NCBI RefSeq assembly: GCF_900129325.1
Contig: NZ_FQUP01000003.1
Location: forward strand, 124,001-188,000
Source: Kaistia soli DSM 19436
GTDB lineage: Bacteria; Pseudomonadota; Alphaproteobacteria; Rhizobiales; Kaistiaceae
Reading direction: 5' to 3'
DNA: 64,000 bases
The notes below the pieces were generated by a model. The model saw only the letters and a list, made by a program, of their open reading frames with translations, was not told where the DNA came from and did no database searches. Positions 48,669 through 58,725 of this stretch are shown here, piece after piece. The stretch's first letter is position 1, and each line of letters begins with the position of its first letter. The translations under genes were made by a program, and so were the position numbers.

Positions 48669-48782
48669 TTACCTTAGCCTCCGATCCAACGATTCGCTTC
48701 GACAAAAGGTGTTGCAGCCGCCGAACGCGGTGGCCGAAAACACCATGAATGATCAAACGGGGCAAAAAAGGACGCCCCAAAC

Positions 48783-48810
48783 GAAACGTCGCCGCGAAGG
48801 GGCGGCGACG
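48783..48810 (-). terminator. Rho-independent terminator after secG
   Basis: A perfect 9-bp stem CGTCGCCGC / GCGGCGACG with a six-base loop at 48787-48810. Read on the minus strand, it is followed by TTTCGTTT. It lies 29 bp downstream of the secG stop and 120 bp before pyrG. A second hairpin with a T-rich loop (GGGGC / GCCCC) follows in the same direction. Confidence 0.75.
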
Positions 48811-48838
48811 CCTCTGAATTCTAACGCTCGGCCCGCAG

Positions 48839-49315
48839 CTAGTTGGTGCTGGGCACCGAAGGCGTTGCCGGCGCAGCCGGAGCCGGTGCCGTCGTGGCAG
48901 GCGCGGTCGTTCCCGTCGCAGGAGCAGGCGTCGTGCCGGTTGCCGGTGCGGTGGTCGCTCCGCCCGCCGCAGGCGCAGCGGACGTGCCGTCCTTGCGCGC
49001 CGGAAGCTGGTCGAGAATGCCACCCTGACCGCTGGCCGGGGTCGTCGCCGGAGCCGACTGGCTCTGGATCCGGTCGAGGATCGAGGCCGGCCGGTCGCCA
49101 TAGCGCGTCAGCAGCGTCAGCGCGATCGACGTCAGGAAGAAGACGCCGGCGAGAATGGCCGTTGTCCGCGTCAGCACATTGGCCTGGCCGCGGGCACTCA
49201 TGAAGCCGCCTCCGCCGCCGATGCCCAGCGCTCCGCCTTCGGAGCGCTGCAGCAAGACCACGGCGACGAGCGCGACGACCACCATGAGGTGGATCACGAT
49301 GATGACTGTCTGCAT
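48839..49315 (-). CDS. secG: Preprotein translocase subunit SecG
   Basis: 158 residues from MQTVIIVIHL. The two SecG helices are VIIVIHLMVVVALVAVVLLQ and TAILAGVFFLTSIALTLLTR. They are joined by the conserved cytoplasmic loop RSEGGALGIGGGGGFMSARGQANVLTR. The C-terminal half (about 80-158) is a low-complexity Ala/Pro/Thr tail absent from the 110-residue E. coli protein but common in Alphaproteobacteria. SecG assists SecYE in export. It sits between tpiA and pyrG. Confidence 0.95.
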   Translation of the reverse strand: MQTVIIVIHLMVVVALVAVVLLQRSEGGALGIGGGGGFMSARGQANVLTRTTAILAGVFFLTSIALTLLTRYGDRPASILDRIQSQSAPATTPASGQGGILDQLPARKDGTSAAPAAGGATTAPATGTTPAPATGTTAPATTAPAPAAPATPSVPSTN

Positions 49316-49444
49316 CGATGACTCTGGTAGGAAGCTTCTGAAATCCGGCGCCTTGTACACGATCGACCGGGACGATGCCAGTGCCCGGCTACCCGGATAT
49401 GGGATTCGCCGGGCCTGGTACCAAGGGGCGGCTGCCGCGTGGCC

Positions 49445-50200
49445 TCATGCATAGGTCGCTGCAATGGCGAGAAAGTCCGCCGCCTTGAGGCTGGCGCCGC
49501 CGACGAGCGCGCCGTCGACATTGTCGATGGCAAGGATTTCGACCGCATTCGCGGGCTTGACCGAGCCGCCATAAAGGATGCGGATGCGCTCACCCTCCTT
49601 GCCGAAGCGGCGGTCGAGCCACTTGCGGATATGGCCGTGGACCTCGGCGATCTCGGCAGTGGTCGGCGTGCGGCCCGAGCCAATCGCCCAGACCGGCTCA
49701 TAGGCAAGCACGAGGTTGGAGCCCGTCGCGCCGTCAGGGACCGATCCGGACAGTTGGCTGTCGATCACGGCGATCGCCCTTCCGTCCAACCTTTCCGCCT
49801 CGGTCTCGCCGATGCACAAAACGGCGACGAGCCCGGCGCGACGCGCGGCCTCCGCCTTGGCGCGCGCCTCGGCATCGGTCTCAGCATAGATGGTCCGCCG
49901 CTCGGAATGGCCGACGATAACGAGTCCGCCGCCGCAATCGGCAATCATTTCGGCCGAGATGTCGCCCGTGAAGGCGCCGCTCTGCTGCGCGTTACAATCC
50001 TGCGCGCCGATCCAGATCCGCGAGCCGAGCGCCACGACACAGAAGGTCTGGATCAGCGTCGCTGGCGGACAAACCGCCATCTGCACCTTCCAGCGCAGCT
50101 CCGGTCCATAGCCCTCGATCATGCGCCCCAATTCGGCAGCGGAGGCCTTGAGGCCGTTCATCTTCCAATTGCCGACGACGAGCGGGGTACGGAGGGCCAT
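49445..50200 (-). CDS. tpiA: Triose-phosphate isomerase
   Basis: 251-residue TIM barrel. The catalytic Lys is in VGNWKMNG (Lys13), His in IVGHSERR and Glu in [16 protein letters not shown]. Phosphate-binding GGSVKPANA is present. It interconverts dihydroxyacetone phosphate and glyceraldehyde-3-phosphate. It is first of the tpiA-secG-pyrG run and divergent from ppiD. Confidence 0.98.
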   Translation of the reverse strand: MALRTPLVVGNWKMNGLKASAAELGRMIEGYGPELRWKVQMAVCPPATLIQTFCVVALGSRIWIGAQDCNAQQSGAFTGDISAEMIADCGGGLVIVGHSERRTIYAETDAEARAKAEAARRAGLVAVLCIGETEAERLDGRAIAVIDSQLSGSVPDGATGSNLVLAYEPVWAIGSGRTPTTAEIAEVHGHIRKWLDRRFGKEGERIRILYGGSVKPANAVEILAIDNVDGALVGGASLKAADFLAIAATYA

Positions 50201-50400
50201 CGATCGATCCTGATTATCCGGCGAATATCATAGTGTCGCTGTATGCCGGCACCTGCCTACCCTGAGTCAAGAGGCCGTTTCCAGAGGCCGGACAGCTGGA
50301 ATCGATCGGTGACGGCCGCTATTGCCCCGGCGAGATCACCTTTCTATGATCGCGCGCCCTAAGCGAGGGCGTTGCCGCCCCGCTCTCTCAGAGGATGCCG

Positions 50401-52287
50401 ATGCTCGATTCCATGCGTAAACACGCCTCCGGTCCGGTGGCGAAAGTCCTGATCGGCATTCTGATCATCTCGTTCGGCGTCTGGGGCATTGCCGGCGCGC
50501 TGAGCGGCATCGGCACCAATACGGTGGCGACGGTCGGCAATACGGAGATCTCGGTCGCGGCCTTCGATCGCGCCTATCGCCGCGAACTGCAGAGCGTCAG
50601 CCAGCAGGTCGGCACGCAGGTCACGCCGGATCAGGCGCGCGCGTTCGGCCTCCCCAATCAGGTCCTCGCCCGCCTCGTGACCGAAGCGGCGCTCGACGAT
50701 CAGGCCGAAAGCCTCGCCCTCGGCGTCTCGCAGGACACGCTGGTCAAGGAAATCGCCGCGGATCCTTCGTTCAAGGGCCCCGCGGGGACCTTCGATCGCG
50801 CCTATTTCGTCCAGGTGCTGCGCGCAAATGGCCTGAATGAGGACGACTATGTTCTGGAGCGCCGCAACGTCGAGCGCCGCAAGCAGATCGCCGACAGCAT
50901 TTCGGGTGGCGCGACGATGCCGGCCGTGCTCGCCGAAGCGCTGCATACCTATCAGACCGAGGCACGGACGATCCGCTACCTGGTCCTCCCCTCTTCGCTG
51001 ATCACCGATGTCGGCGAGCCGACGTCCGAGCAGCTGACGACCTTCTATAACGACCACAAGGCCGACTGGCGCCGGCCGGAACTGCGCGAGATCGCGCTGC
51101 TTTCGGTGTCGCCCGAGGATGTTGCGCGGCCGTCAGACATCGACGATGCGTCGGCGCAGAAGGCCTACGACGCCGATAAGTCGCAGTATTCGACGCCGGA
51201 AGCACGGCACGTCTACCAGCTCATCTTCTCCGACCAGAGCACCGCCGAGGCGGCTGCCGCCAGCCTTAAGGGCGGCGCATCGTTCGAAAGCGTCGTCGAG
51301 GGCGCCGGCAAGAAACTCGTCGATACCGATCTCGGCGTCGTCACGCGCGACAAGCTGATCGACGCGAAAGTGGCGGATGCGGCCTTCTCATTGCCCTCGG
51401 GCGGCACGAGCGACGTCGTCGTCGGCAGCTTCGGCCCGGTGCTGCTGAAGGTGACCGACATTACGCCGGCGACCGTGCAGCCCTTCGACAGCGTCAAGGC
51501 AGAGATCAAGAAGAACCTCGCGCTCACCGCGGCCCGTAACGACCTCGGCACGCTGCGCGATGCCATCGAGGACGCGCGCGCCGGCGGCTCGACGCTTCAG
51601 GAAATCGCCACCAAGAACAAGCTGACGGTGAAGACCATCACCGTTGACCAGTCCGGCAACAATGCCGACGGCCAGCCTGTCGCCGACATCCCGACCAAGG
51701 ATGCGCTGCTGAAGGCGGCGTTCGAGAGCGATGTCGGCATCGACAATCCCTATCTCAACAATGGTGATGGGGTGGTCTGGTATGCCGTGACGTCGATCGA
51801 TCCGGCGCATGACCGGCCGCTCGACGAGGTCAAGGACAAGGTCGCCGCCGCCTGGAAGAAGGCGACGATTGCCGACCAGCTCGTGGCGAAGGCAAAGGAC
51901 ACGGCTGCTCGGATCGCCAAGGGCGAGACGCTCGACGCGATTGCCGACCAGCTCAAGCTGACCGTCGAGACCGACGCCAACCAGACGCGCGGTAGCAAGC
52001 CGCCGGCGGATTTCTCGGCCGATGCGCTCAAGGCCGCCTTTGCGGGACCGAAGGGTCATGCGGCGGCGGTTGTCGGCGTCACGCCCGACCAGCAGATCGT
52101 GCTGCAGGTGGACGAGGTCACGGAGACGCCCTTCGTCAAGAACGACTCGACTCAGGCTTCCTTGACCAAGCAGCTCGCCGATGCGATGCAGAATGACCTG
52201 TTGCAGCAATATATCGCCGAACTGCAGAACCAGCTCGGCGCCAAGGTCAACCAGCAGGCGTTGCAGCGCGTGATTGGCGCGAGCTAA
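50401..52287 (+). CDS. ppiD: Periplasmic folding factor PpiD-like (SurA_N / parvulin PPIase)
   Basis: About 628 residues from MLDSMRKHA. One N-terminal membrane anchor (AKVLIGILIISFGVWGIAGAL) is followed by a long periplasmic part: a SurA_N-like helical region (about 35-200), a parvulin-like domain around residues 235-350, and a C-terminal helical region. PpiD assists proteins leaving the Sec channel. The ATG at 50401 has AGAGG at a good distance; ATG 50395 is two codons earlier. It is divergent from tpiA and precedes the trp operon, the usual alphaproteobacterial arrangement. Confidence 0.93.
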   Translation: MLDSMRKHASGPVAKVLIGILIISFGVWGIAGALSGIGTNTVATVGNTEISVAAFDRAYRRELQSVSQQVGTQVTPDQARAFGLPNQVLARLVTEAALDDQAESLALGVSQDTLVKEIAADPSFKGPAGTFDRAYFVQVLRANGLNEDDYVLERRNVERRKQIADSISGGATMPAVLAEALHTYQTEARTIRYLVLPSSLITDVGEPTSEQLTTFYNDHKADWRRPELREIALLSVSPEDVARPSDIDDASAQKAYDADKSQYSTPEARHVYQLIFSDQSTAEAAAASLKGGASFESVVEGAGKKLVDTDLGVVTRDKLIDAKVADAAFSLPSGGTSDVVVGSFGPVLLKVTDITPATVQPFDSVKAEIKKNLALTAARNDLGTLRDAIEDARAGGSTLQEIATKNKLTVKTITVDQSGNNADGQPVADIPTKDALLKAAFESDVGIDNPYLNNGDGVVWYAVTSIDPAHDRPLDEVKDKVAAAWKKATIADQLVAKAKDTAARIAKGETLDAIADQLKLTVETDANQTRGSKPPADFSADALKAAFAGPKGHAAAVVGVTPDQQIVLQVDEVTETPFVKNDSTQASLTKQLADAMQNDLLQQYIAELQNQLGAKVNQQALQRVIGAS

Positions 52288-52298
52288 AAAGGGAAGCT

Positions 52299-52442
52299 AT
52301 GTCGTCCGCCGGTTCCCACCTCCCCCCGACGATCAGCCGCCTCTCGCGGCCGTCGGCGGCTGGGTTCGGCGGGGGCTCGGCTTCGGCCCCGCGTCGCTGG
52401 CATGGTGACGCACGCTGGCATGCCGGGTGGCGATGGCGCTGA
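52299..52442 (+). CDS. trpL: Putative trp leader peptide
   Basis: A 47-codon ORF starting with ATG 12 bases after the ppiD stop and preceded by AAGGGAAGC as ribosome-binding site. Its last fourteen codons hold four Trp codons (W34, W40, W44, W46) and it ends TGG CGC TGA. The Trp codons and stop lie inside the left arm of a hairpin (52423-52455), and a competing hairpin follows. This is the layout of a trp attenuator. It is longer than known leader peptides such as that of Sinorhizobium trpE(G), whose Trp codons are consecutive. The assignment is inference. Confidence 0.5.
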   Translation: MSSAGSHLPPTISRLSRPSAAGFGGGSASAPRRWHGDARWHAGWRWR

Positions 52443-52465
52443 TCGCCATGCCCGGTTCTTCCGGG
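52423..52465 (+). promoter_or_regulatory. Mutually exclusive hairpins in the trpE leader
   Basis: Hairpin A pairs CCGGG (52423-52427) with CCCGG (52451-52455), and inside it ATGGCG with CGCCAT (52433-52449). Hairpin B pairs the same CCCGG (52451-52455) with CCGGG (52461-52465). They cannot form together. A ribosome stalled on the Trp codons at 52428-52436 would block A and allow B. No classic terminator with a U tract follows before the trpE start at 52533, so control may act on Rho access or on translation. Confidence 0.45.
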
Positions 52466-52532
52466 CTGACGAACGCCGCCGCAACCACCGACATCCGGGC
52501 ATCCCTGCCCGCCGAGACCCTGGACAGACATC

Positions 52533-54047
52533 ATGCTGATCGAGCCGTCGCTTGAGACGATCGCGCGCAACTATTCCGCCGGCAAGGCGCAGGTCGCGTG
52601 GACCCGCCTCGTCGCAGACTTGGAGACGCCCGTCTCCGCCATGCTGAAGCTCTCCGCCGGCCGCGCCAATACCTTCCTCCTCGAATCGGTGGAAGGCGGC
52701 GCGGTGCGCGGACGCTATTCGATGATCGGCATCGAGCCCGATCTGCTGTTTCGCGCCCATGCCGACAAGGCCGAGATCGACCGGACGGTTTCGCCCGGAC
52801 GCGAGGCGTTCGTGCCGGCTGAAGGCCGCTCGCTGGACGTGCTCCGGGCGCTCATCGCCGAATCGCATATCGATTTGCCGGAAGCGCTGCCACCGATGTC
52901 GGCCGGCATTTTCGGCTATCTCGGCTATGACATGGTCCGCCAGATGGAGGATCTCGGCCCGCCCAATCCCGACGCGCTCGGCCTGCCCGACGCGATCATG
53001 ATGCGCCCGACCGTCATGGTGATCTTCGATGCGGTGAAGGACGAAATCACCATCGTCACGCCGATCCGTCCGGCCGACGGGGTCTCCGGGGAGGAAGCGC
53101 ATCGCCGGGCCGTGAACCGGCTGACCGAGGTTGTCGATACGCTGGAGGGGCCGCTGGCCCGTGTCGCGGGCGCATCGGATGTCGATCTCGACGTACCGGT
53201 CGTCTCGAACACGCCGCATGAGCGCTATCTGGAGATGGTCGCGAAGGCCAAGGAATATATCGCCGCTGGCGACATCTTCCAGGTCGTGCTGTCGCAGCGC
53301 TTCGAGGCGCCGTTCAGCCTGCCGCCCTTCGCGCTCTATCGGGCGCTCCGACGCACCAACCCCTCGCCTTTCCTGTACTTTCTCGACTTCGGCGAGTTTG
53401 CCGTCGCCGGATCCAGCCCCGAAATCCTCGTCCGCGTGCGCGACGGCGACGTCACCATCCGTCCGATCGCCGGAACGCGACGCCGGGGTGCGACGCCGGA
53501 ACTGGACAAGGCGCTCGCCGCCGAATTGCTCGCGGACCCGAAGGAGCTGGCCGAGCATCTGATGCTGCTCGACCTCGGCCGTAACGATGTCGGCCGAGTC
53601 GCCGAGATCGGCTCGGTGAAGGTCACCGACAAGTTCTTCCTCGAATATTATAGCCAGGTGATGCACATCGTTTCGAATGTCGTGGGCCGCCTCGCCGCCC
53701 CGCACGACATGCTCGATGCGCTCGCCGCCGGCTTCCCCGCCGGCACGGTTTCCGGCGCGCCGAAAGTGCGCGCAATGCAGATCATCGATGAGCTGGAAGG
53801 GGAGAAACGCGGCATTTATGCCGGTTGCGTCGGCTATTTTTCGGCTGATGGCGCGATGGATACCTGCATCGTCCTGAGAACCTCGATCATCAAGGACGGC
53901 AAGATGTACGCGCAGGCCGGGGCGGGCATCGTCGCGGACTCGGTGCCCGAAAGCGAGCATCAGGAATGCATCGCCAAGGCGCGGGCCCTCTTCCGTGCGG
54001 CCGAGGAAGCGGTAAAGTTCGCTTCCCAGGCCGGACGCGGGCAGTAG
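52533..54047 (+). CDS. trpE: Anthranilate synthase component I
   Basis: 504 residues. The N-terminal half holds the regulatory Trp-binding residues (LLESVEGGAVRGRYSMIG). The C-terminal chorismate-binding core has SQRFEAPFS, FAVAGSSPEILVRV, RPIAGTRRRG, ELLADPKELAEHLMLLDLGRND and GAPKVRAMQIIDELEG. It makes anthranilate from chorismate with TrpG. It is separate from trpG, unlike the fused trpE(G) of Rhizobiaceae. A leader with Trp codons precedes it, and trpG follows 14 bp later. Confidence 0.97.
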   Translation: MLIEPSLETIARNYSAGKAQVAWTRLVADLETPVSAMLKLSAGRANTFLLESVEGGAVRGRYSMIGIEPDLLFRAHADKAEIDRTVSPGREAFVPAEGRSLDVLRALIAESHIDLPEALPPMSAGIFGYLGYDMVRQMEDLGPPNPDALGLPDAIMMRPTVMVIFDAVKDEITIVTPIRPADGVSGEEAHRRAVNRLTEVVDTLEGPLARVAGASDVDLDVPVVSNTPHERYLEMVAKAKEYIAAGDIFQVVLSQRFEAPFSLPPFALYRALRRTNPSPFLYFLDFGEFAVAGSSPEILVRVRDGDVTIRPIAGTRRRGATPELDKALAAELLADPKELAEHLMLLDLGRNDVGRVAEIGSVKVTDKFFLEYYSQVMHIVSNVVGRLAAPHDMLDALAAGFPAGTVSGAPKVRAMQIIDELEGEKRGIYAGCVGYFSADGAMDTCIVLRTSIIKDGKMYAQAGAGIVADSVPESEHQECIAKARALFRAAEEAVKFASQAGRGQ

Positions 54048-54061
54048 GCGGAGGAACGGCA

Positions 54062-54673
54062 GTGGCATTTCTCGTCATCGATAACTACGACAGCTTCACC
54101 TACAACCTCGTCCATTATCTCGGGGAGCTTGGCGCGGAACTGATGGTCCGCCGCAACGACAAGATCAGCGTCGACGAAGTGATGGCGCTCGATCCCGAGG
54201 GCATCGTGCTCTCGCCGGGCCCGTGCACGCCGAACGAGGCGGGCATCTGCCTTGACCTCATCGACCAGGCCGGCGCCACGATCCCGATCTTCGGCGTCTG
54301 CCTTGGCCATCAGGCGATCGGCCAGGCGATGGGCGGCGATGTCGTGCGCGCGCCTTCCCAGATGCATGGCAAGATTTCGACCATCAGCCATACGGGCCGC
54401 AGCGTCTTTCGCGGTATCAACGGACCCTTCCAGGCGACGCGCTATCACTCGCTGCAGGTGCGCCGCGAAACGATGCCCGACGTTCTGGAGATCACGGCTG
54501 AATCGGAAGACGGCGTCGTGATGGGGGCCATGCACAAGACCCTGCCGATGCACGGCGTGCAGTTCCACCCCGAAAGCATCGCGTCCGAGCACGGACATCG
54601 CATGCTGCAGAATTTCCTCGACATCGCTGGGGAATGGAATCGGCGGCATCGCCAGGCGCGGTCGGTGGCGTGA
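54062..54673 (+). CDS. trpG: Anthranilate synthase component II (glutamine amidotransferase)
   Basis: 203 residues from a GTG start ([15 protein letters not shown]) with GGAGGAAC seven bases upstream. It is a class I glutaminase: Cys in [12 protein letters not shown], His-Glu in [13 protein letters not shown], and the oxyanion motif [12 protein letters not shown]. It supplies ammonia to TrpE and may also serve para-aminobenzoate synthesis. It lies in the trpE-trpG-trpD-trpC operon. Confidence 0.97.
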   Translation: MAFLVIDNYDSFTYNLVHYLGELGAELMVRRNDKISVDEVMALDPEGIVLSPGPCTPNEAGICLDLIDQAGATIPIFGVCLGHQAIGQAMGGDVVRAPSQMHGKISTISHTGRSVFRGINGPFQATRYHSLQVRRETMPDVLEITAESEDGVVMGAMHKTLPMHGVQFHPESIASEHGHRMLQNFLDIAGEWNRRHRQARSVA

Positions 54674-54683
54674 GCGTGGCACG

Positions 54684-55697
54684 ATGAGCGATTTCAAGGC
54701 CTATATCGCGAAGGCCGCTTCCGGCAAGGCGCTCGACCGCGCCGAGGCCGAGGCGGCGTTCGATATCATCATGTCGGGCAACGCCACACCGGCGCAGATC
54801 GGCGGCTTCCTGATGGCGCTCCGGGTTCGCGGCGAGACCGTGGACGAGATCGCCGGCGCCGTGGCGACGATGCGATCGAAGATGCTGACCGTCGAGGCGC
54901 CGGAGGGCGCGATCGATGTGGTCGGCACCGGCGGTGACGGCTCGCACACGCTTAACATCTCGACCGCCTCTGCCTTCGTCGTCGCCGGCGCGGGCGTTCC
55001 GGTCGCGAAGCACGGCAATCGCGCGCTCTCCTCGCGGTCGGGCGCGGCTGACGTGTTGATGGCGCTCGGCGTCAATGTCGACGTGCCTCCTGAAACGATC
55101 GCCACCGCGATCCGCGAAGCCGGCATCGGCTTCATGTTCGCGCCGGCCCATCACGCGGCGATGAAGCATGTCGGGCCGGCGCGGGTCGAACTCGGCACGC
55201 GGACGATCTTCAACCTGCTCGGGCCGCTCTCCAATCCGGCCGGCGTGAGGCGCCAGCTGGTCGGGGTCTTCGCGCCGGAATGGTTGGAGCCGCTCGCTGC
55301 CGTTCTCTCGGCTCTCGGATCGGAGCGGGCCTGGATTGTCCATGGCGCTGGCGGCGTCGACGAGATCACATCGACGGGGCCGACCCGCGTCGCGTCGCTG
55401 GACGGCGGCCGGATCCAGACCTTCACGATCACGCCGGAAGAGGTCGGCCTGCCGCTTTCGCCGCCCGAAGCGATCAGGGGCGGCGATGCGGCAGAGAATG
55501 CGGCCGCACTTCGCGCGCTGCTCGGTGGTGCGCCGGGCGCCTATCGCGACACGGTGCTGCTCAATGCGGGCGCGACGCTGATCGTCGCCGGCAGGGTCGC
55601 TTCGCTCGCCGAAGGCGTTGCCCGTGCCGCGAACGCGATCGATACCGGGGCTGCGATGGCGCGGCTCGAGAAGCTCGTTGCCGTCACGAACGGATGA
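54684..55697 (+). CDS. trpD: Anthranilate phosphoribosyltransferase
   Basis: 337 residues. PRPP-binding [15 protein letters not shown] (about 80-94), the [17 protein letters not shown] loop and the second metal motif in [16 protein letters not shown] are present. It joins anthranilate to phosphoribosyl pyrophosphate. It lies 10 bp after trpG and 4 bp before trpC. Confidence 0.97.
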   Translation: MSDFKAYIAKAASGKALDRAEAEAAFDIIMSGNATPAQIGGFLMALRVRGETVDEIAGAVATMRSKMLTVEAPEGAIDVVGTGGDGSHTLNISTASAFVVAGAGVPVAKHGNRALSSRSGAADVLMALGVNVDVPPETIATAIREAGIGFMFAPAHHAAMKHVGPARVELGTRTIFNLLGPLSNPAGVRRQLVGVFAPEWLEPLAAVLSALGSERAWIVHGAGGVDEITSTGPTRVASLDGGRIQTFTITPEEVGLPLSPPEAIRGGDAAENAAALRALLGGAPGAYRDTVLLNAGATLIVAGRVASLAEGVARAANAIDTGAAMARLEKLVAVTNG

Positions 55698-55701
55698 GAT
55701 G

Positions 55702-56499
55702 ATGACCGACATCCTGAAGAAAATCGAGGCGACCAAGCGCGACGAGATCGCACTCGCCAAGGAGCGCATCCGCCCGAGCGAGATGGAGGCGCGCGCGATG
55801 GATGCGGCTCCAGCGCGCGGTTTCGGTAACGCGATCCGCAACAAGCTCGCCGATGGCAAGCCGGCGCTCATCGCCGAGATCAAGAAGGCGAGCCCGTCCA
55901 AAGGCCTGATCCGGCCGGATTTCGACCCTCCCGCTCTTGCGAAGGCTTATGAGGACGGCGGAGCGGCCTGCCTGTCGGTGCTGACCGATGCGCCCTGGTT
56001 CCAGGGCGCGCCCGAATATCTCGTTGCCGCCCGCGATGCCGTCGATCTGCCAGCGCTCCGCAAGGATTTCATCTTCGAGCCCTATCAGGTGTTCGAATCG
56101 AAGGTTTGGGGCGCCGATTGCATCCTGATCATCATGGCCGCCATTCCTGACCAGATGGCGCGTGAAATCGAGGACGCCGCGGCAAGCGTCGGGCTCGACG
56201 TGCTGATCGAGGTGCATGACGAGGCTGAGCTTGATCGCGCGCTTGGTCTTCGCTCGCCGCTTATCGGCATCAACAACCGCAATCTGCGCACGTTCGAGAC
56301 GACGCTCGAAACCTCCGAGCGCCTGGCGCCGCGGGTGCCCGGCGACCGGATCATCGTCGGCGAGAGTGCGATCTATACGCGGGACGATATTGCCCGGCTT
56401 CGGGGCGCAAACATCCATGCCTATCTCGTCGGCGAAAGCCTGATGCGCCAGGACGACGTCGCTGCGGCAACCTCGGCTCTGCTCGCACCGGCCGCCTGA
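55702..56499 (+). CDS. trpC: Indole-3-glycerol phosphate synthase
   Basis: 265-residue TIM barrel. Catalytic motifs are [29 protein letters not shown] and [13 protein letters not shown], followed by [11 protein letters not shown] tandem ATG (55699/55702) gives two starts one codon apart. It is monofunctional; the PRAI activity (TrpF) must be elsewhere. It is followed after 2 bp by a GNAT gene instead of directly by moaC. Confidence 0.97.
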   Translation: MTDILKKIEATKRDEIALAKERIRPSEMEARAMDAAPARGFGNAIRNKLADGKPALIAEIKKASPSKGLIRPDFDPPALAKAYEDGGAACLSVLTDAPWFQGAPEYLVAARDAVDLPALRKDFIFEPYQVFESKVWGADCILIIMAAIPDQMAREIEDAAASVGLDVLIEVHDEAELDRALGLRSPLIGINNRNLRTFETTLETSERLAPRVPGDRIIVGESAIYTRDDIARLRGANIHAYLVGESLMRQDDVAAATSALLAPAA

Positions 56500-56501
56500 A
56501 C

Positions 56502-57020
56502 ATGCCGGTCGTGGTCCGTGCGATTCTCCCGGAAGAGGCGTCGCTGCTTCCGGAGATCGAGCGCGACGCGGCGGAGCGATTCCGCGAGGTTGGCCTCGAC
56601 GCGATTGCCGATGGCGAACCGAGTTCCGAGCCGTTCATCCTCGCGGTGATCGAGAAGGGCGTGGCGCTGGGAGCCGTTGCGGGAGACGCCGGCCTTGTGG
56701 GCTTTGTGCTTGCGGGCCTGCTCGACGAGGCGCTGCATGTCTACGAGCTCTCCGTGCGCGCTGTGTTCAATGGACAAGGCATCGGCACCGCGTTGCTGGC
56801 TGGGATCGAGACCGCGGCCGCCGATCGCGGCCTTGCGGCTTTGACCCTGTCGACATTCACCGACGTGCCCTGGAACGCGCCCTTCTACGCGCGGCGAGGG
56901 TTCCTGCCGGTGGAGATCGATGACTGGGGCCCGGCCTTCCATCTGCTCAACGGCGCCGAACGCGCCGCCGGGCTGCCTCTCGACCGTCGCATCTTCATGC
57001 GCAAGGAGCTTGCCCGATGA
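56502..57020 (+). CDS. GNAT family N-acetyltransferase
   Basis: 172 residues. The acetyl-CoA-binding motif A is [22 protein letters not shown] (about 84-105), followed by the motif B strand [19 protein letters not shown]. The pattern, with [11 protein letters not shown] near the end, is common in small GNAT enzymes acting on amines or antibiotics; the substrate is unknown. It starts 2 bp after trpC and overlaps moaC by 4 bp, so it is part of the trp-moa transcript. In most relatives trpC is followed directly by moaC. Confidence 0.88.
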   Translation: MPVVVRAILPEEASLLPEIERDAAERFREVGLDAIADGEPSSEPFILAVIEKGVALGAVAGDAGLVGFVLAGLLDEALHVYELSVRAVFNGQGIGTALLAGIETAAADRGLAALTLSTFTDVPWNAPFYARRGFLPVEIDDWGPAFHLLNGAERAAGLPLDRRIFMRKELAR

Positions 57021-57499
57021 CCGCCCGTCTCACCCATATCGACGAAACCGGCGCCGCCCATATGGTGGACGTCTCGGACAAGCCGGTGACGAGCCGCATC
57101 GCGGTCGCGGAAGGCGCCGTCGAGATGCAGCGGGAGACGCTGGCGCTGATCACGGCCGGCAATCTCGCAAAAGGCGATGTCTTCGCGACGGCGCGCATTG
57201 CCGGGATCATGGCTGCCAAGAAGACGCATGAGCTCGTGCCGCTCTGTCATCCGATCATGCTGTCAAAAGTCACGATCGACATCGAGGCCGACGAGACGTT
57301 GCCGGGCCTGCGCGTCCGCGCAACGACCAAGGTCGCGGACAAGACCGGCGTCGAAATGGAGGCCCTCACGGCCGTTTCCGTCGCCTGCCTCACGATCTAC
57401 GACATGGCAAAGGCGGCCGATCGCGGCATGGTCATCGGTCCCATCCGGCTGGTCGAGAAGATGGGCGGCCGCTCCGGCCATTGGAAGGCCGAGCCTTGA
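57017..57499 (+). CDS. moaC: Cyclic pyranopterin monophosphate synthase MoaC
   Basis: 160 residues. Family motifs are [44 protein letters not shown] (catalytic Lys and Asp region) and [16 protein letters not shown]. MoaC works with MoaA in the first step of molybdenum cofactor synthesis. It overlaps the GNAT gene before it and moeA after it by 4 bp each. Confidence 0.98.
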   Translation: MTARLTHIDETGAAHMVDVSDKPVTSRIAVAEGAVEMQRETLALITAGNLAKGDVFATARIAGIMAAKKTHELVPLCHPIMLSKVTIDIEADETLPGLRVRATTKVADKTGVEMEALTAVSVACLTIYDMAKAADRGMVIGPIRLVEKMGGRSGHWKAEP

Positions 57500-58701
57500 A
57501 GGGTCTTCTCCCGGTCGAGGAAGCGATCCGCCGTGTGCTCGATGGCGTCGTTCCGCTTGAATCCGAGGCCGTAGCGATCTCGGACTGTCTTGGCCGCGTG
57601 CTGGCCGAGCCGCTTGTCGCGCGGCGCTCGCAGCCGCCGCGCGATGTTTCCGCGATGGACGGCTATGCCGTTCGCGCGGCGGATGTCGCAGCCTTGCCCG
57701 CACAGCTTGCTGTAATCGGCGCGGCACCGGCGGGCCATCCCTTTGCCGGCCAAGTCAGTCGCGGCGAAGCCGTTCGGATCTTCACCGGGGCTGTCGTTCC
57801 CGACGGCGCCGATGCGATCCTTCTGCAGGAGGATGTGGAGCGCCTGTCCGAAGAGCGCATCGCCGCCCGCGAAATTGTCACCACCGGCCAGCACATCCGC
57901 AGGCGCGGCCTCGATTTCGAGATCGGGGCGGCTTTGCTCCCGGCAGGATTGCGGCTCGGGATGCGCCAGCTCGCTTTGGCCGCGGCGCTCGATCATGCGA
58001 ACGTTCCGGTGCGCCGCAAGCCGCTGGTCGCGATCATCGCCACAGGCGACGAGCTTGTTCCGCCCGGCAGCGATGGTCCGGAGGACAGCATCGTCGCCTC
58101 CAACGGCTATGGCATTGCCGGCTTAGTGCAGTCGCTCGGCGGCGCCGTCCGCGACCTCGGGATCGTTGCCGACGACAAGGATAAGCTTGCCACCGCGATC
58201 GATGCTGCTGAAGGCGCCGATATTCTCGTGACGCTCGGCGGCGCATCGGTTGGCGATCATGATTTCGCCCAGGAGGTTCTGACGGAACGGGGCATGGCGC
58301 TCGATTTCTGGCGCATCGCCATGCGGCCCGGCAAGCCGCTGATCTTCGGCCGGCTTGGACCGATGCGCGTCCTCGGCTTTCCCGGCAATCCTGTCTCGAG
58401 CCTTGTCTGTTCGCTGCTGTTCCTGCGGCCACTTGTAGAGACGATGCTGGGACTCGCGCCCGTCGAGCACGCGGTGAGCGCGACGCTTGGGGGACCTTTG
58501 CGGGCGAATGACGGCCGGCAGGACTATCTCCGGGCCGAGATCGCCATCGCCTCTGATGGCACTCGGATCGCGACGCCCTTCCCGCGTCAAGACAGCTCCA
58601 TGCTGTCGACCTTCGCCGAGGCGGGATGCCTGATCGTTCGCCCGCCGCACACCCCGGCCGCGCTTGCAGGAGAGGCTTGCCGCGTCATCATCTTGCCTTG
58701 A
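57496..58701 (+). CDS. moeA: Molybdopterin molybdenumtransferase MoeA
   Basis: 401 residues from a TTG codon at 57496, which overlaps the moaC stop (TTGA). No ATG or GTG fits, so a TTG start is the best choice; another TTG lies at 57481. Motifs are [54 protein letters not shown] and [10 protein letters not shown]. It inserts molybdate into adenylylated molybdopterin. In related genomes lexA follows; here it does not. Confidence 0.96.
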   Translation: MKGLLPVEEAIRRVLDGVVPLESEAVAISDCLGRVLAEPLVARRSQPPRDVSAMDGYAVRAADVAALPAQLAVIGAAPAGHPFAGQVSRGEAVRIFTGAVVPDGADAILLQEDVERLSEERIAAREIVTTGQHIRRRGLDFEIGAALLPAGLRLGMRQLALAAALDHANVPVRRKPLVAIIATGDELVPPGSDGPEDSIVASNGYGIAGLVQSLGGAVRDLGIVADDKDKLATAIDAAEGADILVTLGGASVGDHDFAQEVLTERGMALDFWRIAMRPGKPLIFGRLGPMRVLGFPGNPVSSLVCSLLFLRPLVETMLGLAPVEHAVSATLGGPLRANDGRQDYLRAEIAIASDGTRIATPFPRQDSSMLSTFAEAGCLIVRPPHTPAALAGEACRVIILP

Positions 58702-58725
58702 TTTGAATAAAAGTTAGGCCCGCGG

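Noticed and set aside
52402-52539. Alternative ORF overlapping the trpE start (ATG at 52402, stop at 52539)
   Set aside because: It has no ribosome-binding site and no Trp codons; the ORF at 52299 has both.
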